Both the position numbers and the translations under genes were made by a program. A stretch of DNA of 64,000 nt from Rhodococcus sp. 4CII (GTDB taxonomy: Bacteria > Actinomycetota > Actinomycetes > Mycobacteriales > Mycobacteriaceae), in assembly GCF_014256275.1 (NCBI RefSeq), contig NZ_JACCFE010000002.1:3001001-3065000 (forward strand). Reading direction: 5' to 3'. Positions 7,914-16,566 of this stretch are shown here, one piece after another. A model generated the notes under the pieces. The model was not told where the DNA came from. It saw nothing but the letters and a program-made list of their open reading frames with translations, and ran no database searches. How positions within the stretch are numbered: the stretch's first letter is position 1; every line of letters begins with the position of its first letter.

Positions 7914-8056
7914 AGGCCTGCGTATCCGGACAGGGTATGTCGGCGAGCTGTGAATTCGCTACCCGTTCGTTTCCGTCGGTGTCGTCGTCCATACCAGCGG
8001 GTTGGTCCGAACTCCCCCGGTAACCGGCAGCGCAGCAGGATGAAGTCCGGGGCGGG

Positions 8057-8998
8057 CTACCCCGCGACAGGCGCGACGAACCGGCACGGCACGTCGCGCG
8101 GATGCCCGGGATCGAGCGCATTCAGGACGAAACCCGCGGCGCGTGCCGAACCCGCCACCGCGACGTGGTCGGAGTAGTCCTGCTCGCATCCGTCCTGCAC
8201 GACGATGTTGGTGGTGGTCGGTCCCGGTTCGATGCCGCTCGTGTACGGGACGACGAGTTCGTCGTAGCGGGTGGTGATGTTCGTGTAGTCGATGCCGGGA
8301 GCGTAGACGCCACCTGCACGCATCCGGTCGATGAACGCCGAACCCTGCAGCATCTCGGGGCAGGCCCCACAGACGGGGAAACCGGCCGCCACCTCGTCGT
8401 CGATGCCGAGCGAGCGCATGAACCGGCCGGCACTGACCTGATCGTTTCCGTACGTGCCGTGCCACGGCGGCGCGAGCGACACGATCTTCGCCACCTTGCC
8501 GGCACCGCCGAAGAACTTCACGTAGTTGTTCGCCTGCACGGTGCCCTGGGAATGTCCCACCAGGTCGACCTTCGACGCCCCCGTGCTCGACAGCACCTCG
8601 TCGACGAAGGCGGCGATCTGAGCGGTGCCTTCGTCGATCGGCGTCATCCCACCGATCGCATCCAGCGGCCACGGCAGGTCGGGGAAATTGCCGTAGGTGA
8701 GGGCGTACACGCAGTAGCCCGCGTTGGCGAGAAGCGGCGAGTAGACCGCCCAGTTGGTTTGCCGTGCGCCCCCGGTGCCGTGGACGAGGACCACGGGTTC
8801 GGGGTGGGCGTCACTCGGCCGGCAGGACCAGTCGTTCGAACCGGGCGCCGAACCGCCCGGATTCCCCAGTTCGAGCGGCACACCGGCGAGGAAGGAATCG
8901 GGAACCGGATAGACGGGCGCCGCGGTCGCCACCCCCGCGCCCGCCCACATCACGAATGCCAGGATCAGGATTCCCGATACGGACACGAAGCGACGCAC
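8057..8998 (-). CDS. secreted lipase/esterase (class 2 lipase, alpha/beta hydrolase)
   Basis: 313 residues. An N-terminal signal peptide (about 1-26, hydrophobic core ILILAFVMWAGAGVATA, then AP) predicts export. The alpha/beta-hydrolase core has the oxyanion strand VVLVHGTGG (about 69-77) and the nucleophile elbow GHSQG with Ser150; likely acid and histidine residues follow in the C-terminal part (CEQDYSDHVAVAG). Several cysteines (residues 59, 96, then VCGACPE) suggest disulfides. The family hydrolyses acyl esters or triacylglycerols outside the cell. The start is GTG at 8998. It is a single gene between lsr2 and the clpC upstream gap. Confidence 0.88.
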   Translation of the reverse strand: MRRFVSVSGILILAFVMWAGAGVATAAPVYPVPDSFLAGVPLELGNPGGSAPGSNDWSCRPSDAHPEPVVLVHGTGGARQTNWAVYSPLLANAGYCVYALTYGNFPDLPWPLDAIGGMTPIDEGTAQIAAFVDEVLSSTGASKVDLVGHSQGTVQANNYVKFFGGAGKVAKIVSLAPPWHGTYGNDQVSAGRFMRSLGIDDEVAAGFPVCGACPEMLQGSAFIDRMRAGGVYAPGIDYTNITTRYDELVVPYTSGIEPGPTTTNIVVQDGCEQDYSDHVAVAGSARAAGFVLNALDPGHPRDVPCRFVAPVAG

Positions 8999-9098
8999 AG
9001 CTACCCCCAGCCTTACCCGATTATCGGATCAGAGCGGGACGGTAACAGCCCAGGTCGCTTCGCGGAGCGGATCAGAGAATTTCGTTCCCAGCTAACTT

Positions 9099-9449
9099 TC
9101 AGTTCGCCTTGTTGTAGGCGTCGATTATTTCGGCGGAGATACGGCCACGGGCAGAAACCTTTTTGTTGTTCTTCCGCGCCCATTCACGGATCGCGGCACT
9201 CTGCTCGCGATCGACCGAAACTCTGGACTTGGTGGCCGCGGGAGCTGCCACCGCCTTGCCGCGCTTGCGCGAGCTCACCTTGCGGGCGTGAGAAACCCAC
9301 ACGTCGAGCTGCTCGCGCAATTTCGCCGCATTCTCCGAGGAAAGGTCGATCTCGTACTGAACACCGTCGAGTCCGAACTCGACCGTCTCGTCGGCAGACG
9401 CCTCTTGATCGACATCGTCGATCAAGGTGACCGTGACCTTCTTTGCCAT
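9099..9449 (-). CDS. lsr2: Lsr2, nucleoid-associated xenogeneic silencer
   Basis: 116 residues, the usual length. The N-terminal oligomerisation domain (KKVTVTLIDDVDQEASADETVEFGLDG) is followed by a basic linker. The C-terminal DNA-binding domain holds the AT-hook-like RGR core (KVSARGRISAEIIDAYNKA). Lsr2 coats AT-rich DNA and silences horizontally acquired genes. The ATG at 9449 (MAKKV) is chosen for its AGAGGA site and family length. It lies downstream of lysS and upstream of clpC, as in Mycobacterium. Confidence 0.97.
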   Translation of the reverse strand: MAKKVTVTLIDDVDQEASADETVEFGLDGVQYEIDLSSENAAKLREQLDVWVSHARKVSSRKRGKAVAAPAATKSRVSVDREQSAAIREWARKNNKKVSARGRISAEIIDAYNKAN

Positions 9450-9587
9450 GGGATGAATTTCCTCTCGAATGAAGCGACGTCTCATCGTCAACGTGAGCTA
9501 CGACCCGGAGGTAACCATACCCCTGTTCTTCCGAATCGGAATACGAGGAATGGATCTAATTCAACCGCGCGAATTCACCCTGGTGAA

Positions 9588-11099
9588 TCAGCGAGAAGAA
9601 GGACGAACAATGGGAAACAGGATTGTTTCCCGGATTCCCAATCCAGTCAAAGCCATGAGCAGACGGTCGATTCCCATTCCGGTACCGGTGGTCGGCGGCA
9701 TTCCCTGCTCCATTGCCGCGAGGAATTCCTCGTCCAGGACCATCGCCTCGTCGTCACCGGCCGACGCGAGCCGCGCCTGATCGACGAACCGCTCACGCTG
9801 GATGACCGGGTCCACCAATTCCGAATAGCCCGTGGCCAACTCGAATCCGCGAACGTACAGGTCCCACTTCTCGGTGACCCCCGCCTTACTGCGGTGGTCA
9901 CGGGTCAACGGGGACGTCTCGACCGGGAAGTCACGGACGAACGTCGGCTCGAACAACTGATCACCGCACTGGTGCTCCCACAGTTCCTCGACGAGCTTGC
10001 CGTGCCCGTAGCCCTTGCCCTTGGGGACCTCGAGGCCCACCTTCTCGGCGAGAGCCAGCAATTCCTCGACCGTCGTATCGGGGGTCACCTCGACACCGAT
10101 CGCCTGCGACAGCGACGGGTACATCTCGAGGGTCTTCCATTCACCACTGAGGTCGTATTCGGTGCCGTCCGCGAGGGTGACGATCTGTGAACCGAAAACG
10201 GCCTGCGCCACTTCCTGGACGAGCTCGCGAGTCATGACGGCCGAATCGTCGTAGGTGCCGTACGCCTCGTACGTCTCGAGCATCGCGAATTCCGGCGAGT
10301 GCGTCGAATCGACACCCTCGTTGCGGAAATTCCGGTTGATCTCGAACACCTTCTCGATACCACCGACGACGCACCGCTTGAGGAACAACTCGGGCGCAAT
10401 TCGAAGGTAGAGATCGATGTCGAGCGCATTGGAATGGGTGACGAACGGCCGCGCCGCGGCGCCGCCGTGCAACGTCTGCAGCATCGGCGTCTCGACCTCG
10501 AGGAACCCGCGACGCTCGAGCGCGTTCCGAAGTTCGCGAACTACCGCCACACGCTTACGCGCATTCTCCCGCGCCTCTGCGCGCACGATCAGATCGGCAT
10601 AACGCTGCCGGACGCGGGACTCCTCGTTCATCTCCTTGTGCGCAACCGGGAGGGGCCGCAGCGACTTGGACGCGATCTGCCACGAATCGGCCATGACGCT
10701 CAGCTCACCGCGGCGGGAGCTGATCACCTCACCGTGCACGAACACGAAGTCACCGAGGTCGACGTCGGCCTTCCAGGACGCGAGCGCGTCCTCCCCGACG
10801 GCGGCGAGACTGATCATCGCCTGCAGCTGGGTGCCGTCGCCTTCCTGCAGCGTCGCGAAGCACAACTTGCCCGTGTTCCGGACGAAGATCACCCGGCCGA
10901 CGACCCCGACCTGGTCGCCGGTGGCCGTGTCGGGTTCGAGTTCGGGATACTTGGCCCGGATCTCCGCCAGTGAGTGGGTGCGCGCCACCGACACCGGGTA
11001 CGCCTCACGTCCCTCCGCGAGGATGCGCTCACGCTTCTCCTGGCGGATCCGAAGCTGCTCGGGGGTGTCGTCGACTGGCTGGGCTGCTACTTCACTCAC
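9588..11099 (-). CDS. lysS: lysyl-tRNA synthetase, class II
   Basis: 503 residues. The N-terminal OB-fold anticodon-binding domain (about 60-180, VGRVIFVRNTGKLCFATLQ) is followed by the class II catalytic core. Motif 2 is FRNEGVDSTHSPEF and motif 3 is GTGMGIDRLLM. It charges tRNA-Lys. The start is GTG at 11099. It is encoded between the rhodanese/CDO operon and lsr2, in conserved synteny. Confidence 0.98.
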   Translation of the reverse strand: MSEVAAQPVDDTPEQLRIRQEKRERILAEGREAYPVSVARTHSLAEIRAKYPELEPDTATGDQVGVVGRVIFVRNTGKLCFATLQEGDGTQLQAMISLAAVGEDALASWKADVDLGDFVFVHGEVISSRRGELSVMADSWQIASKSLRPLPVAHKEMNEESRVRQRYADLIVRAEARENARKRVAVVRELRNALERRGFLEVETPMLQTLHGGAAARPFVTHSNALDIDLYLRIAPELFLKRCVVGGIEKVFEINRNFRNEGVDSTHSPEFAMLETYEAYGTYDDSAVMTRELVQEVAQAVFGSQIVTLADGTEYDLSGEWKTLEMYPSLSQAIGVEVTPDTTVEELLALAEKVGLEVPKGKGYGHGKLVEELWEHQCGDQLFEPTFVRDFPVETSPLTRDHRSKAGVTEKWDLYVRGFELATGYSELVDPVIQRERFVDQARLASAGDDEAMVLDEEFLAAMEQGMPPTTGTGMGIDRLLMALTGLGIRETILFPIVRPSSR

Positions 11100-11162
11100 G
11101 GGTCACCAGCCTAATCGACAGCCCCGCGTCCCCCTATTCCGAGGTCAGCCCCACTCGACGAG

Positions 11163-11585
11163 TCAGTGAGCCGAGACGGTGGCCAGCTCCCGCGCGCAGT
11201 GCCGGGTCGCGATGAGCGACCCCAGCAGACCCGCCGCCTTGATCGCCTTGTACCCGCCGACGAGATCGGTCGCCTTGTGCAAGCCCAGCTGCTGCAGGGC
11301 GGCCGCGGCGAGACTCGAGGTGTAGCCCTCGGAGCAGACGATGATCCATTCGACGTCATGGTCGACGGCCAGCGCCAGGTGAGCCGAGCTGGTGGGATCG
11401 CAGCGCCACTCGAGGACGTTGCGTTCGATGGCAAGCGCGCCGGGAAGTGTTCCCTCGATCGCCCGCTGCGCCTGCGGCCGGATGTCCACGACGATCGCGC
11501 CGCGCGCCACGGCCTCGGGCAGTTCGAACGCGTACATGCGGTCGATCTTGGTGCGGGCCTCTTCGAGCATCTGGTCGATGTTCAC
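11163..11585 (-). CDS. rhodanese-like sulfurtransferase domain protein
   Basis: 140 residues forming a single rhodanese domain. The start region IVVDIRPQAQRAIEGTLPGALAI is the typical CH2A motif. The active-site loop VCSEGYTSS carries the presumed persulfide cysteine, and VGGYKAIKAAG closes the domain. The GTG start at 11585 overlaps the stop of the cysteine dioxygenase gene (GTGA), so the two are translationally coupled. It probably handles persulfide or thiosulfate formed alongside cysteine oxidation; its exact acceptor is unknown. Confidence 0.9.
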   Translation of the reverse strand: MNIDQMLEEARTKIDRMYAFELPEAVARGAIVVDIRPQAQRAIEGTLPGALAIERNVLEWRCDPTSSAHLALAVDHDVEWIIVCSEGYTSSLAAAALQQLGLHKATDLVGGYKAIKAAGLLGSLIATRHCARELATVSAH

Positions 11586-12115
11586 TTCGAACCACCCTCG
11601 GGGAGATCGGTGAGCTCGGTCCGGGTACGGCGCAGGGTGCCGTGGTCGGTGACCTCGTAATAGGACATGGCCGACAATGGTGGCGAATAGGCGTGCACAC
11701 TCAGCGTCGGTGTCACCACCTCCGCCCCGGGTGCGTCGGGCGCCCGCACCACGTCGTGGACCCAGCCGAGCGGGAACGAGGCCTGATCGCCGGCGTCGAG
11801 AACGCGGTGACGCAGTCGGTCACCCGCCCAACGGAACTCGGACAGGGTGCCACTGAGAACGGTGAGCGCGCCGAAAGAGCCTGCATGGTCGTGTAATTCG
11901 GTGTTCCGGTCGGGAACCCAGCTGATCAACCAGACATCCACGTCGTCGTCCGAGTAGAGCCGGGTCGACCAGCGCTCGTCGGTGGGCCAGCTCTGCGGAA
12001 GAAGAACGTCGTGGCGGCCGTCGAGGACCTCGGAGGCACCCTGATCGGTGATGCGCAGCAGGTCGGCCGGGCGAAGACGGGTGGGTACAGATGCAGAAGA
12101 ATACGTTGCGAGCAC
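11582..12115 (-). CDS. cysteine dioxygenase type I family
   Basis: 177 residues of the cupin cysteine-dioxygenase family. The iron ligands lie in ELHDHAGSFGALTVL (the HDH motif) and GWVHDVV. Glycine in SFG replaces the cross-linking cysteine of mammalian enzymes, as usual in bacteria. It oxidises cysteine to cysteine sulfinate. The GTG start at 12115 is preferred: GGGAG lies eight bases upstream and family length fits. An in-frame GTG at 12181 would read through a candidate leader ORF. It is operonic with the rhodanese gene and probably controlled by that leader (12156-12197). Confidence 0.85.
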   Translation of the reverse strand: MLATYSSASVPTRLRPADLLRITDQGASEVLDGRHDVLLPQSWPTDERWSTRLYSDDDVDVWLISWVPDRNTELHDHAGSFGALTVLSGTLSEFRWAGDRLRHRVLDAGDQASFPLGWVHDVVRAPDAPGAEVVTPTLSVHAYSPPLSAMSYYEVTDHGTLRRTRTELTDLPEGGSK

Positions 12116-12155
12116 GAGAGAGACTCCCAGAAGTGTGAATTGGTCAAGGCAGCGT

Positions 12156-12197
12156 TCAGCCTCGACAACACTCCTGAGCACTCGTGCAGAGATTCAC
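12156..12197 (-). CDS. 13-residue Cys-rich leader peptide upstream of cysteine dioxygenase
   Basis: A short ORF GTG...TGA encoding MNLCTSAQECCRG, with three cysteine codons including a tandem pair. It is in a different frame from the dioxygenase. CAGAAT (12205-12210) fits a -10 box exactly seven bases before the GTG, implying a leaderless mRNA. A segment inside the ORF (12169-12176) can pair, with one G-U, with 12128-12135, which abuts the Shine-Dalgarno of the dioxygenase (12124-12128). Leaderless poly-cysteine small ORFs that attenuate sulfur genes are known in mycobacteria. Here the call rests on sequence only. Confidence 0.6.
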   Translation of the reverse strand: MNLCTSAQECCRG

Positions 12198-12237
12198 GGG
12201 GACCATTCTGACATAACTTCCGCGAAGAGGGAACCCA

Positions 12238-13053
12238 TCACTCGAGCGGACTGCGACGCGCTCCCCGGCGGGCCTGATTCCGCTCGTAGACCAGGCGCAG
12301 CCCTTCCAGGGTGAGGTCGGGCTCGTGCTCGTCGACAGTCTCCGTCTCGGGCATGATCAGCGGCGCACGGTCACCGGTCGCGATCACCACCACATCGGAA
12401 CCGGAGAACGCGGGCAGTTCCCTGCGCACACGACGCACCAGTCCGTCGACGAGGCCGGCGAAACCGAACACCGCACCCGACTGCATGCACTCGACGGTGT
12501 TCTTGCCGACGACGGAGCGGGGACGCACCAGTTCGACCTTGCGCAGCGCCGCCGACTGGGACGCGAGGGCGTCCGAGGAGATCTCGAGACCGGGCGCGAT
12601 GGCGCCGCCGAGAAATTCGCCCTTCGCGGACACGACGTCGACGCACGTGGAGGTACCGAAGTCGACCACGATGCACGGCGCATCGTAGAGGTGATGCGCG
12701 GCAAGGCTGTTCACGATCCGGTCGGCGCCGACCTCTTTGGGGTTGTCGACGAGCAGCGGGACACCGGTTCGCACGCCGGGCTCCACCAGCACGTGCGGCA
12801 CATGCCCCCAGTACCGCGTCAGCATCACGCGGATCTCCCGCAGCACCGACGGCACCGTCGACAGCGCGGACACACCGGTGATCTGGTCGGTGTGCCGGCC
12901 CAGGAGCCCGCGGAAAATGAGGGCCAGTTCGTCGGCCGTCATCCTCGCGTCGGTGCGCATCCGCCAGTCCTGCACCAACTTCGAGTGTTCACCGGCACCG
13001 GTGAACAGTCCGAGAACAATGTTGGTGTTCCGGACGTCGACGGTGAGGAGCAT
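12238..13053 (-). CDS. coaX: type III pantothenate kinase
   Basis: 271 residues of the ASKHA-fold CoaX family. It opens with MLLTVDVRNTNIVLGLF (phosphate-binding motif DxGNT-like), continues GADRIVNSLAAHH and the motif VVDFGTSTCVDVV (about residue 128), and has the GGAIAPGL segment. It phosphorylates pantothenate, the first committed step to CoA, using ATP and a monovalent cation. It follows panC and panD in the same orientation, four bases after panD, so pantothenate synthesis and its kinase are co-expressed. Confidence 0.96.
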   Translation of the reverse strand: MLLTVDVRNTNIVLGLFTGAGEHSKLVQDWRMRTDARMTADELALIFRGLLGRHTDQITGVSALSTVPSVLREIRVMLTRYWGHVPHVLVEPGVRTGVPLLVDNPKEVGADRIVNSLAAHHLYDAPCIVVDFGTSTCVDVVSAKGEFLGGAIAPGLEISSDALASQSAALRKVELVRPRSVVGKNTVECMQSGAVFGFAGLVDGLVRRVRRELPAFSGSDVVVIATGDRAPLIMPETETVDEHEPDLTLEGLRLVYERNQARRGARRSPLE

Positions 13054-13056
13054 GGA

Positions 13057-13503
13057 TCAGACCAGACTGGATTCGCGCTCGGCGTCGAGCGTCGACAGCA
13101 TGCGCGGGGTGATCAGGCCGGAGCCCTCCGGCGCGTGGGCCGGGTCGGCGCCGAGTTCGACCGGCGCGTTGGCGGCGTCGACGAACACGACACGCGGTTC
13201 GTAGTCCCGCACCTCCTGCTCGTTCATGACGCCGTAGGCAATGAGGATGACGAGGTCACCGGGCTTGACCAGATGCGCAGCGGCACCGTTGATTCCGATG
13301 ACGCCACTTCCCCGCTCGCCGGCGATGACATAGGTTTCGAGCCGCGCGCCGTTGTCGATGTCGACGATGCACACCTGCTCGCCCTCGAGCAGATCGGCGG
13401 CGTCCATCAGATCCTGATCGACGGTCACCGAACCCACGTAGTGCAGGTCGGCGTGGGTGACGGTGGCGCGATGGATCTTCGACTTCATCATGGTGCGAAA
13501 CAT
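13057..13503 (-). CDS. panD: aspartate 1-decarboxylase proenzyme
   Basis: 148 residues. Self-cleavage occurs between Gly24 and Ser25 (HYVGSVTVD) to give the pyruvoyl group. The core GINGAAAHLVKPGDLVIL and the motif IAYGVMNEQE are typical. It makes beta-alanine for pantothenate. The C-terminal tail after about residue 115 is longer than in E. coli, as in mycobacterial PanD. It lies between panC (18 bases upstream) and coaX. Confidence 0.97.
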   Translation of the reverse strand: MFRTMMKSKIHRATVTHADLHYVGSVTVDQDLMDAADLLEGEQVCIVDIDNGARLETYVIAGERGSGVIGINGAAAHLVKPGDLVILIAYGVMNEQEVRDYEPRVVFVDAANAPVELGADPAHAPEGSGLITPRMLSTLDAERESSLV

Positions 13504-13521
13504 GTTCCGGTCCTTACTCTT

Positions 13522-14466
13522 CTAGCGGGAAAGAAGCTCGTCCGGCGCGGACGGGTCCGACGCCTCGGTGTCACGTTCGAGAAATCCGGTGCCGACGGCG
13601 ACACCGACGTTGTCGATCAGGCGGGTGGTTCCGACCCGGGCGGCGACGAGCAGCCGGCCGTCTCCCCGCTCCGGGGCGGGACCGAGATCGACCCCCCGCA
13701 CTTCGAGGTAGTCGACGTCGACCTCGGGGGTCGACGCCAGCACCTCGCGGGCGGTGGCCAGAATCGCCTCGGCACCACCGGCGGCGGCGTGCGCCCCCGC
13801 GATCAGCGCCGCGGACAACGTGGTCGCCGCGTTGCGCTGCTCCTCGTCGAGGTAGCGGTTCCGCGAGGACAGCGCGAGTCCGTCGTGCTCACGCACGGTG
13901 GGCACACCGAAGATCCGGACGTCGAAGTTCAGATCGGTCACCATCTGCCGGATCAGCGTCAGCTGCTGGTAGTCCTTCTCGCCGAAGTACGCGGCGTGCG
14001 GTGCGGCGATCTGCAGCAGCTTGGCGACCACGGTCAGCATGCCGGCGAAGTGCGTCGGCCGAGACGCACCCTCGAGTTCGGCGCCGAGCGGTCCGGGAAA
14101 GATCGTCGTCCGCGGGCCTGCCGGGTACATGGTGGCCGCGGTGGGAACGAACACCAGCTCGACTCCGGCCTCACGCAGTAGTTCGAGGTCTGCATCGAGG
14201 GTGCGCGGGTAGGCGTCGAGGTCTTCGCCCGCCCCGAATTGCAGCGGGTTGACGAAGATCGAAACGATCACCACCGCGCCGGTCAGCTTGGCCTGACGCA
14301 CCAGCTCCAGGTGGCCTGTGTGCAGGGCCCCCATCGTCGGCACGAGCGCGACCTGACGACCGACGCCGCGCAGCGCCTTGGAGACCCGCGTCAAAATCTG
14401 CGGGTCGTGGTGCACGGTCAGTTCTCCGCGCTTGTATCCGCCGCGCAGATCGCTCACGGAACTCAC
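13522..14466 (-). CDS. panC: pantothenate synthetase (pantoate-beta-alanine ligase)
   Basis: 314 residues. The HIGH-type motif PTMGALHTGH (about 43-52), YFGEKDYQQL and the KMSKS-like SSRNRYL are present. It joins pantoate and beta-alanine with ATP hydrolysis. The GTG start at 14466 overlaps the stop of the upstream DUF2520 gene by GTGA. A short N-terminal extension (MSSVSDLRGGYKRGELTVHHD) precedes the conserved domain. Confidence 0.97.
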   Translation of the reverse strand: MSSVSDLRGGYKRGELTVHHDPQILTRVSKALRGVGRQVALVPTMGALHTGHLELVRQAKLTGAVVIVSIFVNPLQFGAGEDLDAYPRTLDADLELLREAGVELVFVPTAATMYPAGPRTTIFPGPLGAELEGASRPTHFAGMLTVVAKLLQIAAPHAAYFGEKDYQQLTLIRQMVTDLNFDVRIFGVPTVREHDGLALSSRNRYLDEEQRNAATTLSAALIAGAHAAAGGAEAILATAREVLASTPEVDVDYLEVRGVDLGPAPERGDGRLLVAARVGTTRLIDNVGVAVGTGFLERDTEASDPSAPDELLSR

Positions 14467-15389
14467 CTCCGGTCTTCCAGGATGTCGAGCAGTTCGGGTG
14501 ACGCGCCGGCGCGTTGCGCCGACCGCAGTGAGAGAGCGCGGTAGCCGGCCGCGATCTGCGGATCGACTTCCTCGAGGACCCGCAGGTGCGTGGCCACCGC
14601 CTGGGAGTCGCCCCGCGCGACGGGCCCCGTCAGCGCCGACGGCCCACGCCGCAGGGCGTTGTCGAGTGCCGCCGAGAGCAGCGGCTGGAGAACACGTTCG
14701 GCCAGACCGTTGGGCTCGTCGCCGATCAACTCCTGGCCGAGCAGTTCCTGGCCTTCGAGCGCGACCCGCAGTGCGGCGACGGCGTCGACGACGAGCGTGA
14801 CGAGGTGATTGCTGCCGTGGGCGAGGGCGGCGTGGTACAGCGGCCGCATGTCCTCGCGGACCCGGACGGGCTCCCCGCCGATCTCGAGAACCAGTGACTG
14901 CCCGATCGCGTACCCGATGTCATCGGCGGCGGTGACGCCGAAACAGGCTGACGCGAGACGGACGGTGTCCTCGTCATGCCCGGTGAACGTCATCGCCGGG
15001 TGGATCGCGAGCGGCACGATGCCCTGCTCGGTGAGCGGTTGGAGAATTCCGATGCCGTTCGCTCCGGACGTGTGGGCCACGATCGCACGGTTCGGCACCG
15101 CCCGGGTGGAGGCCAGGCCTGCGATCAGCGACGGCAGTTCGGCGTCGGGAACTGCGAGGATCAGCAGTTCGGAGCGGGCGGCGACCTCCGCCACCGGCAG
15201 GACCTCGGTCTCAGGGAGCCGGGTGCGTGCCCGGTGACGTGACGCGTCGGAGACCGCCGAGCAGGCGACGACGACGTGTCCTGCCCGCTCCAACGCGGCA
15301 CCGATTGCTGTACCGACCCGGCCGGCGGAGACGATTCCTACCGTCAACCTCGCAGGCGCAGGGCCATTAGTGATCCCGAAAGAGGTCAC
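14463..15389 (-). CDS. Rossmann-fold DUF2520 protein (ketopantoate reductase/NADP oxidoreductase-like)
   Basis: 308 residues. An N-terminal NAD(P)-binding Rossmann domain (LTVGIVSAGRVGTAIGAALERAGH, about 16-40) is followed by the DUF2520 helical domain (HPAMTFTG, then LYHAALAHGSNHLVTL). It always accompanies panC and panD in actinobacteria, so a role in pantothenate synthesis is likely, perhaps as a ketopantoate-reductase-like enzyme; this is unproven. GTG 15389 is preferred for its GAGAGGA site; the longer reading to 15467 lacks one. Confidence 0.85.
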   Translation of the reverse strand: MTSFGITNGPAPARLTVGIVSAGRVGTAIGAALERAGHVVVACSAVSDASRHRARTRLPETEVLPVAEVAARSELLILAVPDAELPSLIAGLASTRAVPNRAIVAHTSGANGIGILQPLTEQGIVPLAIHPAMTFTGHDEDTVRLASACFGVTAADDIGYAIGQSLVLEIGGEPVRVREDMRPLYHAALAHGSNHLVTLVVDAVAALRVALEGQELLGQELIGDEPNGLAERVLQPLLSAALDNALRRGPSALTGPVARGDSQAVATHLRVLEEVDPQIAAGYRALSLRSAQRAGASPELLDILEDRR

Positions 15390-15533
15390 CTTCGTCCTCT
15401 CGTTCGTTCCAGTCCCGCTCGGCGGGTACCAGACGTTCCAGGTGAGGATAGCCCGGGTCGAACGCACCCCGCCATGCGCCGGCAGAGTGATATATGCCTC
15501 ACACGGTGTGGGTTGTCCCGGGCGCGTCCGGCG

Positions 15534-16496
15534 CTAGTCGGCGCGGCGACGCCTGCCTCCGCCGGCCTGGGCGGACCCCGATGTCGACTGCATGTTCGCC
15601 ATGATCTCGGCGACGGACAGCCCGTTCGAATGCGCGCCGGACTGTTCTTCGTCCTCCGCTGCGCGTCGGCGCCCGCGGCGTCCCTCCGCCTCCGGTTCGG
15701 GCTCGATCGCGGGTTCCGTTCCGGCCGCGACCTCGGGTTCGGGCTTCGGTGCGGGCTTCGGTGCGGGCTTCGGCTCCGGCGCGCGGTCGGGCACTACCTC
15801 GGCGACTGGCTCCGGTTCCGGCTCGACCTCGATTTCGGGTTCGACGCGGCCGGCGTCGAGGGGCTCCACGATCGACGTCTCGGCGGTGACCGGATCGTCG
15901 TCCGGATTCGCGAACGGTTGCGACTGCTGAGCCGAGCCGCTCTGGTGCCCCGCCCCGGCGGCGTGTCCCGCACCCGGGACGTACAGGCCGGACGCGGCCG
16001 GCTGATAGCTGCTGTAGGAGCCGCCGGCGAGTTCCTGCACACGCGTCGAATCGGCGCGCAGCGCGATCCGTTCGGTCGGCATCGCACCGTCGAACAACGC
16101 TTCGAGATTCTTGCGGAGCGACGCGAGCTCGGCCCGCAGCGCGGCGAGTTCGTCGGCGTCGGCGCGCACTTCGCTGCGCACCCGCTTCTCCACGGTGAGT
16201 TCGTATTCGCGCCGCGCCGAGATCTCCCGCTCCAGCTGCAACTCGTACACGGTCTGCAGATCGTTGACCTTCGCCTTGTCCAGCGCCGACTCGCGCCGGT
16301 ACTTCGTCATCGCGATGGCACCGACCGTCGCGGCCCAGAGTGCCGCCACCAGGCCCACTCTCAGGAGTTGGACGCTGTCGCTGAAGATCAGGAACAGGGA
16401 CGCGATCACCGCTAGAGCCAGCAACCCCGCAACGATCATCTGGCTCGCGCTGCGCCTGTTGCGGCGCGCAGACTTCAGGCGACCAGGATTCGTCAT
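15534..16496 (-). CDS. DUF6779-type membrane protein with acidic/proline tail
   Basis: 320 residues. Two adjacent membrane segments (about 20-42 and 46-65) are followed by a coiled-coil-like charged stretch (ALDKAKVNDLQTVYELQLE...). A long low-complexity cytoplasmic tail is rich in Pro/Glu/Lys repeats (PEPKPAPKPAPKPEPE) and ends in a basic RRGRR/GGRRRRAD cluster. The function is unknown. Its syntenic mycobacterial counterpart lies in the same folate/pantothenate gene string. The start is ATG 16496. Confidence 0.75.
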   Translation of the reverse strand: MTNPGRLKSARRNRRSASQMIVAGLLALAVIASLFLIFSDSVQLLRVGLVAALWAATVGAIAMTKYRRESALDKAKVNDLQTVYELQLEREISARREYELTVEKRVRSEVRADADELAALRAELASLRKNLEALFDGAMPTERIALRADSTRVQELAGGSYSSYQPAASGLYVPGAGHAAGAGHQSGSAQQSQPFANPDDDPVTAETSIVEPLDAGRVEPEIEVEPEPEPVAEVVPDRAPEPKPAPKPAPKPEPEVAAGTEPAIEPEPEAEGRRGRRRAAEDEEQSGAHSNGLSVAEIMANMQSTSGSAQAGGGRRRRAD

Positions 16497-16566
16497 GGTG
16501 CCAGGGTACTTGGCCCACAAGGGTGCGCCGCGCATTCCATCCGTCCTGCGGCGATCCCCCACAGCC

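Larger units (their letters stand above)
7553..8056. other. 500-bp intergenic region upstream of clpC, no gene recognised
   Basis: No credible coding sequence is seen on either strand; the short open frames have no matching start signals or family features. It contains two hairpins (7727-7763 and 7896-7913) that could end the lipase transcript, and a TTCGCT-N10-AGCGAA dyad at 7810-7831. The clpC promoter must lie here, with a well-placed GGGAGAG ribosome site at the clpC end. Confidence 0.6.

Noticed and set aside
12116..12181. Longer cysteine dioxygenase starting at GTG 12181
   Set aside because: It would overlap the leader ORF and has no ribosome site, while GTG 12115 has GGGAG at good spacing.
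15640..15860. Repeats in the DUF6779 gene as a DNA repeat element or CRISPR-like array
   Set aside because: They are in-frame Pro/Glu/Lys codon repeats encoding the protein tail, with no regular spacer structure.
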